Virus record (IMG/VR): IMGVR_UViG_3300045125_000168
Location: 1-64,000 of that record
Direction: 5' to 3' (one strand)
DNA from: a virus
DNA: 64,000 nucleotides
Shown: positions 1 through 10,596 of the stretch, one piece after another
Layout of the letters: each line of letters starts with the position of its first letter
How positions within the stretch are numbered: the stretch's first letter is position 1
Position numbers and translations under genes: made by a program
The notes under the pieces: generated by a model
What the model saw: only the letters and a program-made list of their open reading frames with translations
Databases searched by the model: none
What the model was told of the DNA's origin: nothing

Positions 1-2240
1 TTACAATCGAGCGAAAGCCGACGATGAGCGGCGTTGGCGTTGCGGGACCTCAAAGACGCTTCCTGGAGATCTTGTCTCGGGTGCAAGACCCAGCCATTTG
101 TAAGGAAATACTGGTCGCAGCAAAAGTGTTCTCGCTGTAGACAGCCTAGGTGGAGTTAGCGATAGAGGCCCCTCTTGATCCCAGAAAATGACACTTGCGA
201 ACAGAGATCTTTTCGACATTCGAGGCGGAAAGATCGTAATCATCAGTGTGGTATCCACTGCGGAAATCGTCAAGGTGCAATTTTCAAGCGAAGCTCCCAC
301 CGTGCTTTGCGAGAGGACGAGAGGCGCGTTTGAACCATTGATTTTCAAGTTTTCAAGATGAGCGTAGCTCGCAAGGTTGAAGAGCGTGATACCGGAATTG
401 CCTTGGACCACCACTTCGTCATTACCGTTAGACACACCACGAATCGATTTTCCCTCGGGAACCGAGACGACCGTGGAAAGCGTGTACGTTCCGGGGTAGG
501 ACTTCGATCTCGCTGACATTCGGATCAGCCAGGGCTTGGATGAAAGGGATGTGATCGTTTCCTCGGTAGTCCGCATAACTTTCCGTGAGACCGACCGTGC
601 GTTTTTTACCAAGAAAAGGCTGATTCACCTCTTGGGGCAAATTTTCCAAGATGCGGGTATTAAAACCACTGTTTAAAATGTCGCTGGTGGTCCCGAAGTG
701 ATTGCCTGTGATCTGGGTGTTGACCGCACCAGACTGGACTTTCAATTTGGCGTTGATGAAATGACAATGGTTGACAAAGGAATAACTTGCTGTAGACGCC
801 ACTCTCGACACCGTAGTTACTACCTTCTGCAAGAGAATCTTGCACTCCTCAACACGGCAGTTGTCCCACGGATGACGATGCCTTTTTCCAAATAGCCTTT
901 GAATAGACAACGCCTTATTACCGTGTTCGCCGCAGACTCACCGATGGTAATTCCCACCTGGAGATTGGAGGTCGTTGGTCCTGGCTGGAAGATGCAGTTT
1001 TCAATCACCGAGTTTGGACGCTCAGTTAAAATGCCGCAGGTGCCCAGGTCGTTCAACTCGAAGGTAAAACCTCGCACGACCAACTGGCCCGTCCCAGGAA
1101 GGAGAGCTTGAATCCCTGCTGCGAAAGTTTGGAACGATAAAATAGCCGTTCCAGGCGTAAAGTTTTCAATCAAGATGGCGTTGTTCTGGGTCTGCCAACG
1201 GATGGGCACACCTCCCAGAGTATAAACCCAGGGAGCACTTCGATCGCTTTAACCGCAGCGGTAGCGCCCACCGTGATACTTTGCACGGCATCCTCAAAAG
1301 GACGGAAGTCCACCCCTGAAAGGTCATCAAAGATCCTGGGGACCAACGGTCACATAGGGTTTCCGGACGGTGTTGAGGCGCGGGTCTTGCGTCGTTACAA
1401 AAGGGTTGGTTGTGGACGGAGTGCCCGAAGAGCCAATTAAAGCATTTTTTTGATTTTGAGTTGGTATCCGTCCGCGCTCATCCGTCGTGATGATTTGACC
1501 AGAACCAAGGCTCGTAATTTGGTCCAAAATTTCTTTGTTCGCGTGGGCATGGGATTGACTGATTAAAAGGTTTTTTTCAGTGGCCGTGAGATGCTGATAG
1601 CTCAGACTCTCGTTCATACTACTGGGTGTCAGTTCTGTATGATTTAAAGTTCCCGTGCTGATGAAGGCGATCCAAGCCGAACCGTTCCAACGGTAGATCG
1701 TGCGATCGTTTAAGACGCCTCGCAGTTCCCCCTCGACAGGAGAAATTGTCAGGACCGTGGACCCGGCACTGGTGACTGGTTGAGAGAGTTTGACTGAGGC
1801 GTTGGTCGTATACACTTCCACAATAGTCGTGCCCGCAGGGATGCCCGTGCCCGCAACCGCTTTGCCTGGAGAAAGGGCTGCCACATAAGAAATGCTCGTG
1901 ATGACGTTGCTACCATTGGTCAACGTGCCTGTTAAAGTCATCGGAAGCGGCAGGTCGGCAAAGGTTTGCACCGTGTCCCGAAACTCACCAAGGTCGGCAG
2001 TGGGAATATACGTGTCAAGGTCGTTTTTAAGAACAACAGGGTTCGAGGGTCAGGGGTACTGAGGCGCGCATCAAACAGCTTTTTGCTCAGGCGTCAACAC
2101 CTGGGTTTCGAGCTTGGTGAGTACCGAATCATAGGATTCGCGTGGCAACACTCCCAGCGCGGGATGACCTTGGGAGGACAGAATTTTAGTGTCCAAGATC
2201 TCGACGACATCTTCTGTTTTACTTTTTCATTGAGTGCCAT
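1..2240 (-). CDS. Tail fibre / baseplate appendage with beta-helix-like region (frameshifted, runs to window edge)
   Basis: The start is the ATG at 2238-2240, two bases after the TAA of the upstream gene. The N-terminus begins MALNEKVK and is followed by an adhesin-like segment rich in T, S, G and V (about 1971-1330). The second half carries short beta-strand repeats with N and C ladders (for example SVIENCIF, TVIRRCLF, ASLENCTL, NLKINGS), the pattern of right-handed parallel beta-helix (pectate-lyase-like) fibres and spikes. Three or more frame changes (near 2200, 1320, 850 and 480) must be bridged. An in-frame stop lies at 1-3, but the true C-terminus may lie outside the window. It is the last gene of the minus-strand tail operon, which suits a distal adhesin or depolymerase. 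No catalytic residues can be assigned, so the enzymatic role is unknown. Confidence 0.55.
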
Positions 2241-2241
2241 A

Positions 2242-5200
2242 ATTACCCGCGTTTGATATAGGCAGCTTGAACTTTACGATTTGCTTCCGGTGCTCCACCA
2301 AGAAAGCGGAGTTGGCCTGTTGGATAACCTAGCTCATCGTGTAAAACCTCAAAATCTACCCCACGTCTCGACAGAGGCCGTTTAAGAATAACAAGATCGA
2401 ATCATCAGATGTGGGCAGATCTGAGTTCAGGATAAAAGGAATCGTAAAGAGGTCTGTCTCGCCATCCGTCACTCCGAGACTTGACTGTCGCCAACGGTCC
2501 AGAGTGCGCTCGTTATAGTGCGCCCACACGGATTGGCCAGAGGCTGGTGCTAAATCCCCCAAGTAGGTGATCGAATCATTTCCCACATCCACAAGGTAAT
2601 CTTGACCCTGAAGCTGGAACAAACCTTCGAGGAATAAGTTAAGAGAGAGGCGGTCGTCCGCAGGACCGATGGGGTAATGAAAACTGTTTGTTGACCCCAT
2701 CCACCACTCCATCTAGTGCTTCAACTCGCTCGTAAAGCAAGTTGTCGCTCGGATTGATGCCCGGAAGACCCCGATTCCTTGCGAGGTCATCACAATCGGT
2801 GAACCGTTGGGGGTCAGGGAGATCTGGAAGCTATTGCGTGTGGGATTGACCACATAATACGCTTGTTCCGCTTGCAATCCTTCAGGGAGAGTGCCGCTTG
2901 AGGCCCAAAACGAGATGATCTGCCCTGAGTAAAGGGCATGATCGGCTAGGTTGATCGTGCTCGAAAGAGTATCAACTTCTGAGGTTCAAACCTCAAGGTG
3001 TCGATTGGGATGTACCAAGCCCAAAGTTTTTGCTCCGACGAAGGGGCGGCATCAAGTGTGAGGCGACTGCCACCACTCGACGTGACTTGATAGTCAAAGG
3101 TCGTCGTTGGTTGAAAAATCCCATCGATGAAAAGCATGATAGAGTTTTTGCCCGCGACCGAAGACAAGGTAAGCTCAAAGACTCTGTTGACCCCATCACA
3201 AACCCCTAGAGGCTCTTCCTGATAGGGCAACGTCGTGGTGGTGACGACCAGACGGAAATAGCGATCTTCTTCATTATAATCGTGCAAAAATCCGTGTTCT
3301 GTAATTTGGGAAAAAGAGACCCTGAGTGAAGACACCCTTGGGGTAGTTACACGGCTCATTGGCTATCATCGAGTCCAAAGGATGGTAGTCGATCGGAAAT
3401 GCTTCGCCATAGTAGTAGGGCTCTTGACGCAGAGTCGGTCGATAGTCGAACTGAAACTCGTTGCCACTATAAATTTGTAAAGCCTTGTACTAAGACCGTC
3501 TAACGTGAGGACCGTGCCCTCGTTGGCGTAAAGCGCCTCTTGCGAGGCAAAGCTCAGGTCTCGGACGGGTACCGCCCCACCTTCGATATTTTGCACAGTC
3601 AAGGCACTACTGCCCGACACTAAAGCGTTGTAAGACGGACCGATCTCTTTAGCACTGATGGTAAGATAGGTATCGTAAAGGTTGACGTTGTGGTTAGCAC
3701 CAAGGGTCGGATCTTCCGCCACCACACTACCAAGCCTTGCAAAGTCAAAGGCCGAGTCTACGTCCGTGGGAAAAGCGCCTACGGAATAGACATGCAGATA
3801 GGTCTCTTCGTGGCTTGGGATTGTTAGGATAGAACCCGTAAAGTCTTCGGATAGCTGAAAGCTCGTACTGGTGATGTTGCGCACAAAATAGATTTTCGCC
3901 ACGTCAAAGCCATCTGGCAGATTGGTGCCACTAACCTTGACCCTTTGAAGCTCATAGAGGTCATGACTTGGTGCAAATATGGACGAGGTAGAGGCGTCCA
4001 CTTCAAACACCACGAGATTGAAGTAGGCACTCACCGGACCCTATCGAGACTAAAGACCCACCGGATGGCGCACTGTAGAGTTGAAATTGCTTCCCACCCG
4101 TCGAGGGTGAGTCTTCTAAATTTCTAATGTAATAGGTCAGGTCTTCAGAGAGACCTGAGGGCACATCTCCATTCTGAAAGGGCATGACCTTGACAGGCAT
4201 CGTTTCATAAAAATTCTGGTCGTCACCTGTAAAGGTGATGAGCATTTCCATCAACCAACAGAGGATCGATGGTGATGACATTCAGACCAGACATGGCACT
4301 GATCGACTGAAACGAAGACGGTGACGTGTCCCCCGTGATGTCGGTGATATCAATCCCTAAGCCCGTGAAGCTCAAAGGTTTGATCGAGGCTTGAGAGGGC
4401 AATCGTGTCTTCTTCGCTATAAGTGATGCGGGGCGAGATACCTGCCAGAGTGGTGTCAGTTTTAGAGGTATAGATATACACCGTGCCTTGATGAACAAAA
4501 CTACCTTCGGAGGGGAACCCGCGAGTATGCTCGACAAAAACAATCGTGGACGAAATGCCCATGTCCGTCGTCTTGGTGCGGGCAAAACCGCCCAGCGTCT
4601 TGGCTTGGATGAGGATACGGCCATTTTGAATGTGCTCGGCATGGTAGACCCGAGACAGGATTGAATGGTTATTGATGCAAGAAGCTAGAGCGATCCCATC
4701 GTCTTCAAGGCTGACATTGACTTTAAAAAAGTTTTCATTGGGAGATGTCAGTTGAAACGAGCCGAGCCCCCGTGGTCAAGATGTCCACAGGCGGGCCGTT
4801 AAAAATTGGTGATAGTTTTAAAGTGTCCGTGGTGGGATCGACGACATAATAGGTCACACCGGGATTGAAGCCGACAGGCAAATTTGAAAGCCCTGAGCCG
4901 ACATCAAGCAACACCTCTCGTCCACTTGCCAAACCATGGTTGGGGATAGTGATGCGATCGGTTGTGGGCGACACCACGGAGGCATCAAAGATAAAAGAGT
5001 CCACGGGATTTGCCACGGCTTTGAGCGTGACGCCCAGTTCCTCAAAGTCCAACGTGGAGTTCGTGTCCACTCGGCCTGTCACGATAATTTGACCGGACGC
5101 TGGTGCAACTCCCAAAAAATGAGTGTTGGCTATTTCCAACGTCGTGCCTACTGGCAGTCGGTCTAAGGCTTTCCCGATCGTAGCCGTGGCAAATCGACCC

Positions 5201-7697
5201 CGTTGATCGCTGCGGCTGAACGCAAAACCCTGATCCCACGCGCTTGGAAGCTCCTGAGTGTAGGGGCTCTTCAAGGGATAGACGGCCCAGAGTTTCTGGT
5301 CGGGCTTCGGTGGCGATGTGAACCGCACCATCGTATTTTCTTTGGATACCGTATACTGACGGTTATTGCCTTGAGTTGCGAGCAGACCATTGATGGCAAG
5401 ATAGACCGACTTTTCGTTGGCCACGGGGTATGGGAGGGCAAACTCATTGCGAATCCCATCGGGTGGGGGCTCAGTGGTCCTTGACCCCAGAAAGGCCACA
5501 CCTCATCGTACTGCACTTCGATCAAACTGCCGACCGGAGGCGCTTCCGTGAACTCTAAGAAAGAGCCCGCTTCTGCGGCAAATAGAGCACCAATCAAGCG
5601 GTAACCATTATCGGGTAAGGCATCCGAGAACTGAATATAGGTTCCACCAGGATTGATCTTGCGATGCGACACGAGAAGGTTCGCAACTGGAACTTCTAGT
5701 GAGGTGTGCCAAAGTTGATATAAGAGTGCGACCTTATCGGTGTAAGGCCCATGGGCAAAGTTCAATTTGTAGCGGTTAGTGTCTTGCGCCAGTTCGATGG
5801 TCCCACGTTCCATCGCAAGCTCGTCCGACTCAATAATCCACCAGTAGAGCTTGGTGTTTTCCTGGGTGATCTCATCGGAAAATTCAATCACCGCACCATC
5901 CGTCGTATGGGTGCGCACCATAGTATTCATTTGCCAAGCAGCACTGACCCCTTCTTCAGGGAGTGGGTCTACGGCAAGTTGAACGATGAGTTGGTAATCG
6001 GCCCCAATCGCAGGTCTGGGAAACTCAAGATAATAGCTCGTGATGCCAAGAGGCAGATCGATAATCCCATACTGGTTCAAACCGGGATAATCTTCGGCGG
6101 GCAACGCAGGAGCAACATAGTTGACTGCGATTTCTTGCAGAAGATCCGTCGTACCCTCACTACTACCATAGGGTGGTTCCGCTAAGATCACCCCGATGTT
6201 AGTTGTCGATTGCTGCCCCACCGTCAGCAAGAACTGGAGGTCGGCATCACCTTTAACTTCAAGAGTTGTAAAGGCAGGTCCGATAAAGTCTCGCGGTTCC
6301 CCCGTCTCGATAAGCAGATACTGCGCAGTGGTTTCGGTCGGTGGACCAACCAGCATGAGGAGAGGGACCTGGAGTTTCGCCACCACCAAAGGCTTCGGCC
6401 CCCGCAGACCCTGCCTTAAAGCCAACGGCACCAGATCGATTACCTGATCCTAAGCTGATGCGAAAATCAATATTGAGGTATTGCAGAATACCGTCGATCC
6501 AAACCTTTACAGAACGACTGCTCCTGGGAACGCCTCTCAACCGATAGAAACGATTTTTGCCGTCGATTTCACCAGGAAGGGGACTTTCATACATCCAATG
6601 GTGGACTTTATCAGACTCACCGTATTGCTGCTCCATACGGCCTGTGAGCGAGTAGCCCGTCCAGTTTGTGATTTGGAGCGGGTCTGCGTCAGGCGATGAT
6701 AACCCTGGAGCTAGGATCAGGCCATCGAACGGATACGAGGCTTGGCAAAAGTCCAGAAAGTGATCGCTCTCGACAGTGGCTGACAATCTAAAAAGTCTTA
6801 AAAAGCAGTCGAAGGTTCCGGTGCTTTCAAAAATGGTGTTGGCGAAAGGCGAATCGAAATCAAAGGAGTGTCGCCTGAGCTTACCACCTTGCTCGAAGAA
6901 AACCTCGCCCTCTGTCAGTGCTGTAAGCGCATAGAACTGAGGGAGGTTTGCGAGAAGAAGGGTAAAGAGCTTTCCAGCGTTCTACTTCTCGGTTGGGAAC
7001 CCAAACGTGAGCTTCATGACCTGAAAAGGTTTCTTCTGAGCGATACATCGGCCCATCGAGGCGGGAGATGTTGCGCATTTTATGTAAGACGGGGTTTGAT
7101 GCACAGAATGCGGCTAAAACTTCTCTCGCAGCCCCGTTCGTCCCTGGTCTGTGCAAAAGGTTTTTGACCAAAAGTTTATGGGAAAGAACCCCAAGAAATT
7201 CTAAGTCCGAAGGAATCAATTTACTCATACCTGCGAGAACAGGGAGAGCTAACCGATAAGAAAACTCTTCGGTGATACTTGCGTCTAAAAGACTGAGTGG
7301 TTGTCTTGAGTATTCGGTAATCTCTTTGGCATACGTTCGCAAAAGAGTTCCGTAATGGGTCACCGAGACAAAAAAGCTGCGCTCTTGATAGGCAGACTTT
7401 ACCGTAATGGTCGAAGGGCCGTAAGGAAGATGGACCGTCATCAGTTGTGTATCTGATGACGGAGAAAAAATACATTCTTGGCGTTGGTGCGGTTTCATAC
7501 TCTCCCTGAATATCCATAATATAGGCTGTTTCAGGGATTAAATTTTTCAGGCGGAAAGTTTGTGGAGTATTTCTCGTATGAGATGGAACCACCTGCCCTC
7601 GTTTGAGATTTGAATCCCCTTGTGGTAAGCCTGACAAAAGCACATCGTAGGATGTGCTATCGTCCCCAAGGAGATATTCAAATTCAATAGGCAGCAT
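2242..7697 (-). CDS. Giant baseplate/tail protein (~1,800 aa) with repeated beta-domains, frameshifted
   Basis: The ATG at 7695-7697 overlaps the stop of the gpJ-like gene (TAATG), and the gene ends VQAAYIKRG-stop just before the fibre gene. Six or more frame pieces join without a convincing internal gene boundary: I checked the junctions near 6790, 4735 and 3360 and each reads through in another frame. The protein repeats a domain with the pattern DG-N-F-LPYPV, a V-L-I-G-L-Q strand, a DY-V turn, and a closing LWAxY (LWAVY, LWAWY, VWAHY). This is a common fold pattern in phage adhesive or structural proteins. Its place directly after gpJ suggests a wedge-associated or fibre-connector protein. 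The exact T4 counterpart cannot be named. Alternatively it is two or three genes whose boundaries are hidden by indels. Confidence 0.55.
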
Positions 7698-9107
7698 TAG
7701 AATCGCACCGTAATCGTCGATGCCACGGAGTCAAACCGTGGCACTTGGTTTTTAAAAGGAACTATCACTTCAACACTGTCAACAGACCCAATTTTTCGCC
7801 GGAACTCGTAAATTTTCACGTTCTCGATCTCTGGGATCAAGACTCTTAGTTGTTCCCGAATGGTATCGGGGACAAGCAGAGACGGAATCGCAGAGATTTG
7901 TGGATCAATATAATCTGTCAAATAATTTTGAATGTACTGTTTGATAGTATCACTATCGCCTGAGTTGATCCTAACTTCAAGACCAACAATAATTGGTAGA
8001 TCGATAAAACTCCGCACCAGGATATCGGTTTGGAACACTGAATCTTCACTGGAATAAAGAAGCTGCAACCGATCTAAGAGATCATTCCTCGTCCCTGTGA
8101 TCTCGACGAGATCATTGGGCTGAAGAGCTTCGGAGAGTTGGATCGAAGGATTGGCCCTTGTGGAATATTGATACTCTGCGCTGAGATCGGGGCTAAATTG
8201 CCAAGCCTCTGCGTCCAAGACCTGTCCGTTCACAGAAACACTGACAATCGACGTGGCTGTTCTATTTTCGCTCAAAGGGACCACGGTCTCGGCACTGATT
8301 GCAAGATAGTCTTCCGTAAATTGCTGCGGCAAAACTCCGTCCACATATACATCGAGGCTGGGACCTGAGGTTAGCCGACGAAACTCCGTGCGGTCGGTAG
8401 GACGCACCACACGAATATCTCGAATCAGAGTGCTGTAGGCTTGCTTGCCGAGGCTTGCTAGACCGTTGATGGAGTTGCGGTCAAGGCCCTTAAACTTTAA
8501 TTGCACCCGTTGCGCGAGAGTCAAGGCATCTTCGGGTTCCGTCCCCCCGTTAGCTGCGGATGTTTGAACGACTCCTTCAAAGCCAGAGATCGGAGTCATC
8601 ATTTTAGTGATTCGACCCACGGGGACGTTGTAGCGTTGCCCTGGGGCCACGGCTTCCACGACAACCGGAAGTTCATAGCGGTTGGTCGCAGCATTGAAGT
8701 TCGACGAGGCGAACGCACCATAAAGGGTCGCCGTTTGTATGGCTCGAAAGACGAGGCTGTTATCGGCTGTTGCTACCAAAGCCCCAACAGGCACCGTACT
8801 GTCCTGGCCAGTTCCAGGAAGTGAAGTCCTGTAAAAGACGACGGTGGCTCGTGCGACTCCACCAGGATCTGGACCTGTACCAAAGTTATTGGCGAAGTCA
8901 CGAGCTTCTTCTGGTGTTGCGACATCTGCAAAGTTTGTCGAGTAAAAACGCTTGAGGCGCTCCACCTGATTTTCGATCGACACCAGTTCCAAAGGAACAG
9001 GGGAAATCAGATAATCGTAAAGCGGTCCCACTTCAAGATCGAGAGTGGGATCGAGGGCGCAAAGTAGCCTTCATAGCATCGCGGATTTGAGTCAAGGACC
9101 GAGCCAT
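7697..9107 (-). CDS. Baseplate wedge protein, gpJ/T4 gp6-like (Baseplate_J family)
   Basis: The product is about 470 aa. The central region has the family hallmark GGTEPEDALTLAQRVQ (compare the GG-t-dE-ed-lr-R motif of Baseplate_J proteins), followed by a fold with GLEVRI-G and long C-terminal beta-strands. The open frame begins at 9031, but the better start is the ATG at 9105-9107 (MARSLTQIRDAMKATL), which needs one indel near 9057 to give ALDPTLDLEVGPLYDY. It follows the gp25-like gene by a few bases, the usual baseplate-operon order. Proteins of this family form the wedge ring of contractile tails. The family assignment is firm; equivalence to T4 gp6 specifically is inferred. Confidence 0.85.
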
Positions 9108-9113
9108 AAAAAA

Positions 9114-9574
9114 CTATCCTTTGCTAATTTTGATAGGTGGCGGTGGCAGCACTTGCCGCAAGGACGTGGGTTTAAAGTCAAGCCCGATCGCCTTCGACAC
9201 CGTGGTATCCCCCACCGTGGCCACCGAGATAAAAGCCCCGCTTGGGTTTCACGGTCCACAAACACTTGGGTTCCGTCAAAACTTTTGATTTTCTCTGAAT
9301 TGGAAAGAGCAGGGTCTCGGCCCTGTTTTGCCAAAAGCCTTTTGTTCGCCTGCTGGACTCGCAAGAAAAGAGCGGCTCGGAGTTTGGAAATATCGATGTT
9401 AAGAAAATTCTCTAGCTGGATCTCCGAGCCCCAATCTCTCTCAGCATCATAGCGCGTGAGATACAGGTCGGCTAACTCCTGATCGACCTTGGAAGGGCCT
9501 GTCACAAACTCGGGCCGACCTGTCTCGCGGTCGATATAAAGATCACCATCGGCTTTTTTGAGGGTTCGGGACAT
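9114..9574 (-). CDS. Baseplate wedge protein, gp25/Mu gp46-like
   Basis: The ATG at 9572-9574 has GAGG nine bases upstream and is preferred over a TTG three codons earlier. The product is about 150 aa. The N-terminus DGDLYIDRETGRPEFV is followed by a Q-L-x-L-x-T-D-xx-DWG-E helix-turn (YDAERDWGSEIQLENF), as in the small gp25/gp46 baseplate family. The C-terminus requires one frameshift near 9240, giving ATVGDTTVSKAIGLDF and ending LPPPPIKISKG-stop. It directly precedes the gpJ-like gene and overlaps the small gene upstream. Family membership is inferred from pattern and neighbourhood. Confidence 0.6.
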
Positions 9575-9762
9575 ATTTTTCAACCTCTTCCACTGCGGAC
9601 GCCAACTCGCGATTATCTTCTTTTGCTAGAATCTCGTGACATACGGATAGTAGGTGATTCACCGCCTTTTTTCTGACTCCTGTACTCTCTGCAAATTGGA
9701 GCTTTCCAAATCGAGATCAATTTTGAAGTAGCGCCAAGGAAAATCCTGCACGTCTACCTCAT
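9543..9762 (-). CDS. Small uncharacterised protein (~72 aa), one indel
   Basis: With one base restored near the ATG at 9760-9762 and one within a run near 9664, a continuous reading appears: VDVQDFPWRYFKIDL, then AVNHLLSVCHEILAKED, ending PNPQKSRW-stop. The C-terminal end overlaps the gp25-like start by about 30 bases. It fills an otherwise empty gap in a tightly packed operon. It is not recognised as any family. The call rests on continuity and codon-like composition. Confidence 0.4.
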
Positions 9763-10035
9763 TAAACGTATTCCTCTAGGGAAATCTCGTTTTCAGAAAG
9801 AATTTGATAGAATTTTTTTCGAGCATCTCGATGATTTCTTCATGCTCAAGGTCGTGGTTGTTCATGGCCTCTTGCAGGGCAGGATCACTGTAGCCGTGCT
9901 TTCGAGCGGGACGAAAAATCTCTTGAGCGATCTCGTGTAACGCACAGTAAGCCCGGTCTGCCTTGAGAAGGCGAAGGAGGGCTCGTTCCTCATATTGATC
10001 GGTAATATTCATGGTAATCTGAACTTTTTCGACAT
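9762..10035 (-). CDS. Uncharacterised acidic helical protein (~90 aa)
   Basis: The likely start is the ATG at 10033-10035 (MSKKFRL), which has GGAG eight bases upstream. An internal ATG at 10012 opens the longest undisturbed frame (MNITDQYEERALLRLLKADR). The body is helical and charged (LEHEEIIEMLEK). Near the end, a run of A causes a frame change. The alternative reading FYQILSENEISLEEYV-stop overlaps the next start and looks better than the short ending in the original frame. It sits among tail genes; function unknown. Confidence 0.5.
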
Positions 10036-10049
10036 CTTGATATCTCCGC

Positions 10050-10587
10050 TTAGTACGCTGTCAGGGGCTCATTCCAACTCTGAATTTGCTTTTGCTGCTC
10101 CAGGGTTACCCCGCCTTTAATTAAAAGGTCTCGCAAGAGAGACGCAGCAATCACACGATGCTCGTGACGGTTGCTTATTGCCATAATCTCGCCCATGGGT
10201 CTTTGCACATCGGCAAAGAACTGACCCGCTTCGGCAACACCCTCAAAGCCTTTGATGAGGAACCGTTCTCGAAAACGATTGAACTGGTCGAGGATAGGAC
10301 CTAGCTCAGCCTTGGCAATTTGCGCTTCTACTAAGTTCATTTTCCATCGCGTTATCGAGGAGAGCATCACGATCAGAGTCCGCAACAGCAAACTCCGAGG
10401 CTTGATTGAGCCAATCGAGTGCCTCTTTGTTACGAGCCCGTCCTTGAATAATCAGATAGGCTTCAAAGTCCTCGCTGATCGTGACCTTCTTACCTTTTTC
10501 TGCGTTATAATACTTAGGTCTTTGACTTGCGCTGAGACGTTTGGTTGCAATAAGTTTGGCTTGGTTTTCATCTAATGTGATGGCCAT
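10050..10587 (-). CDS. Uncharacterised virion-operon protein (~179 aa), one frameshift
   Basis: The start is the ATG at 10587 (MAITLDENQAKLIATKR). The first frame ends near 10306 and the second continues with LVEAQIAKAELGPILDQF to NEPLTAY-stop. The two join near 10340 (DNAMEN then LVEAQIAK). The composition is helical and hydrophilic with no transmembrane segment or recognisable motif. It lies between a ~970 aa structural protein and small baseplate-operon genes, so a tail or assembly role is likely but unproven. Confidence 0.5.
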
Positions 10588-10596
10588 GTCGATCCT

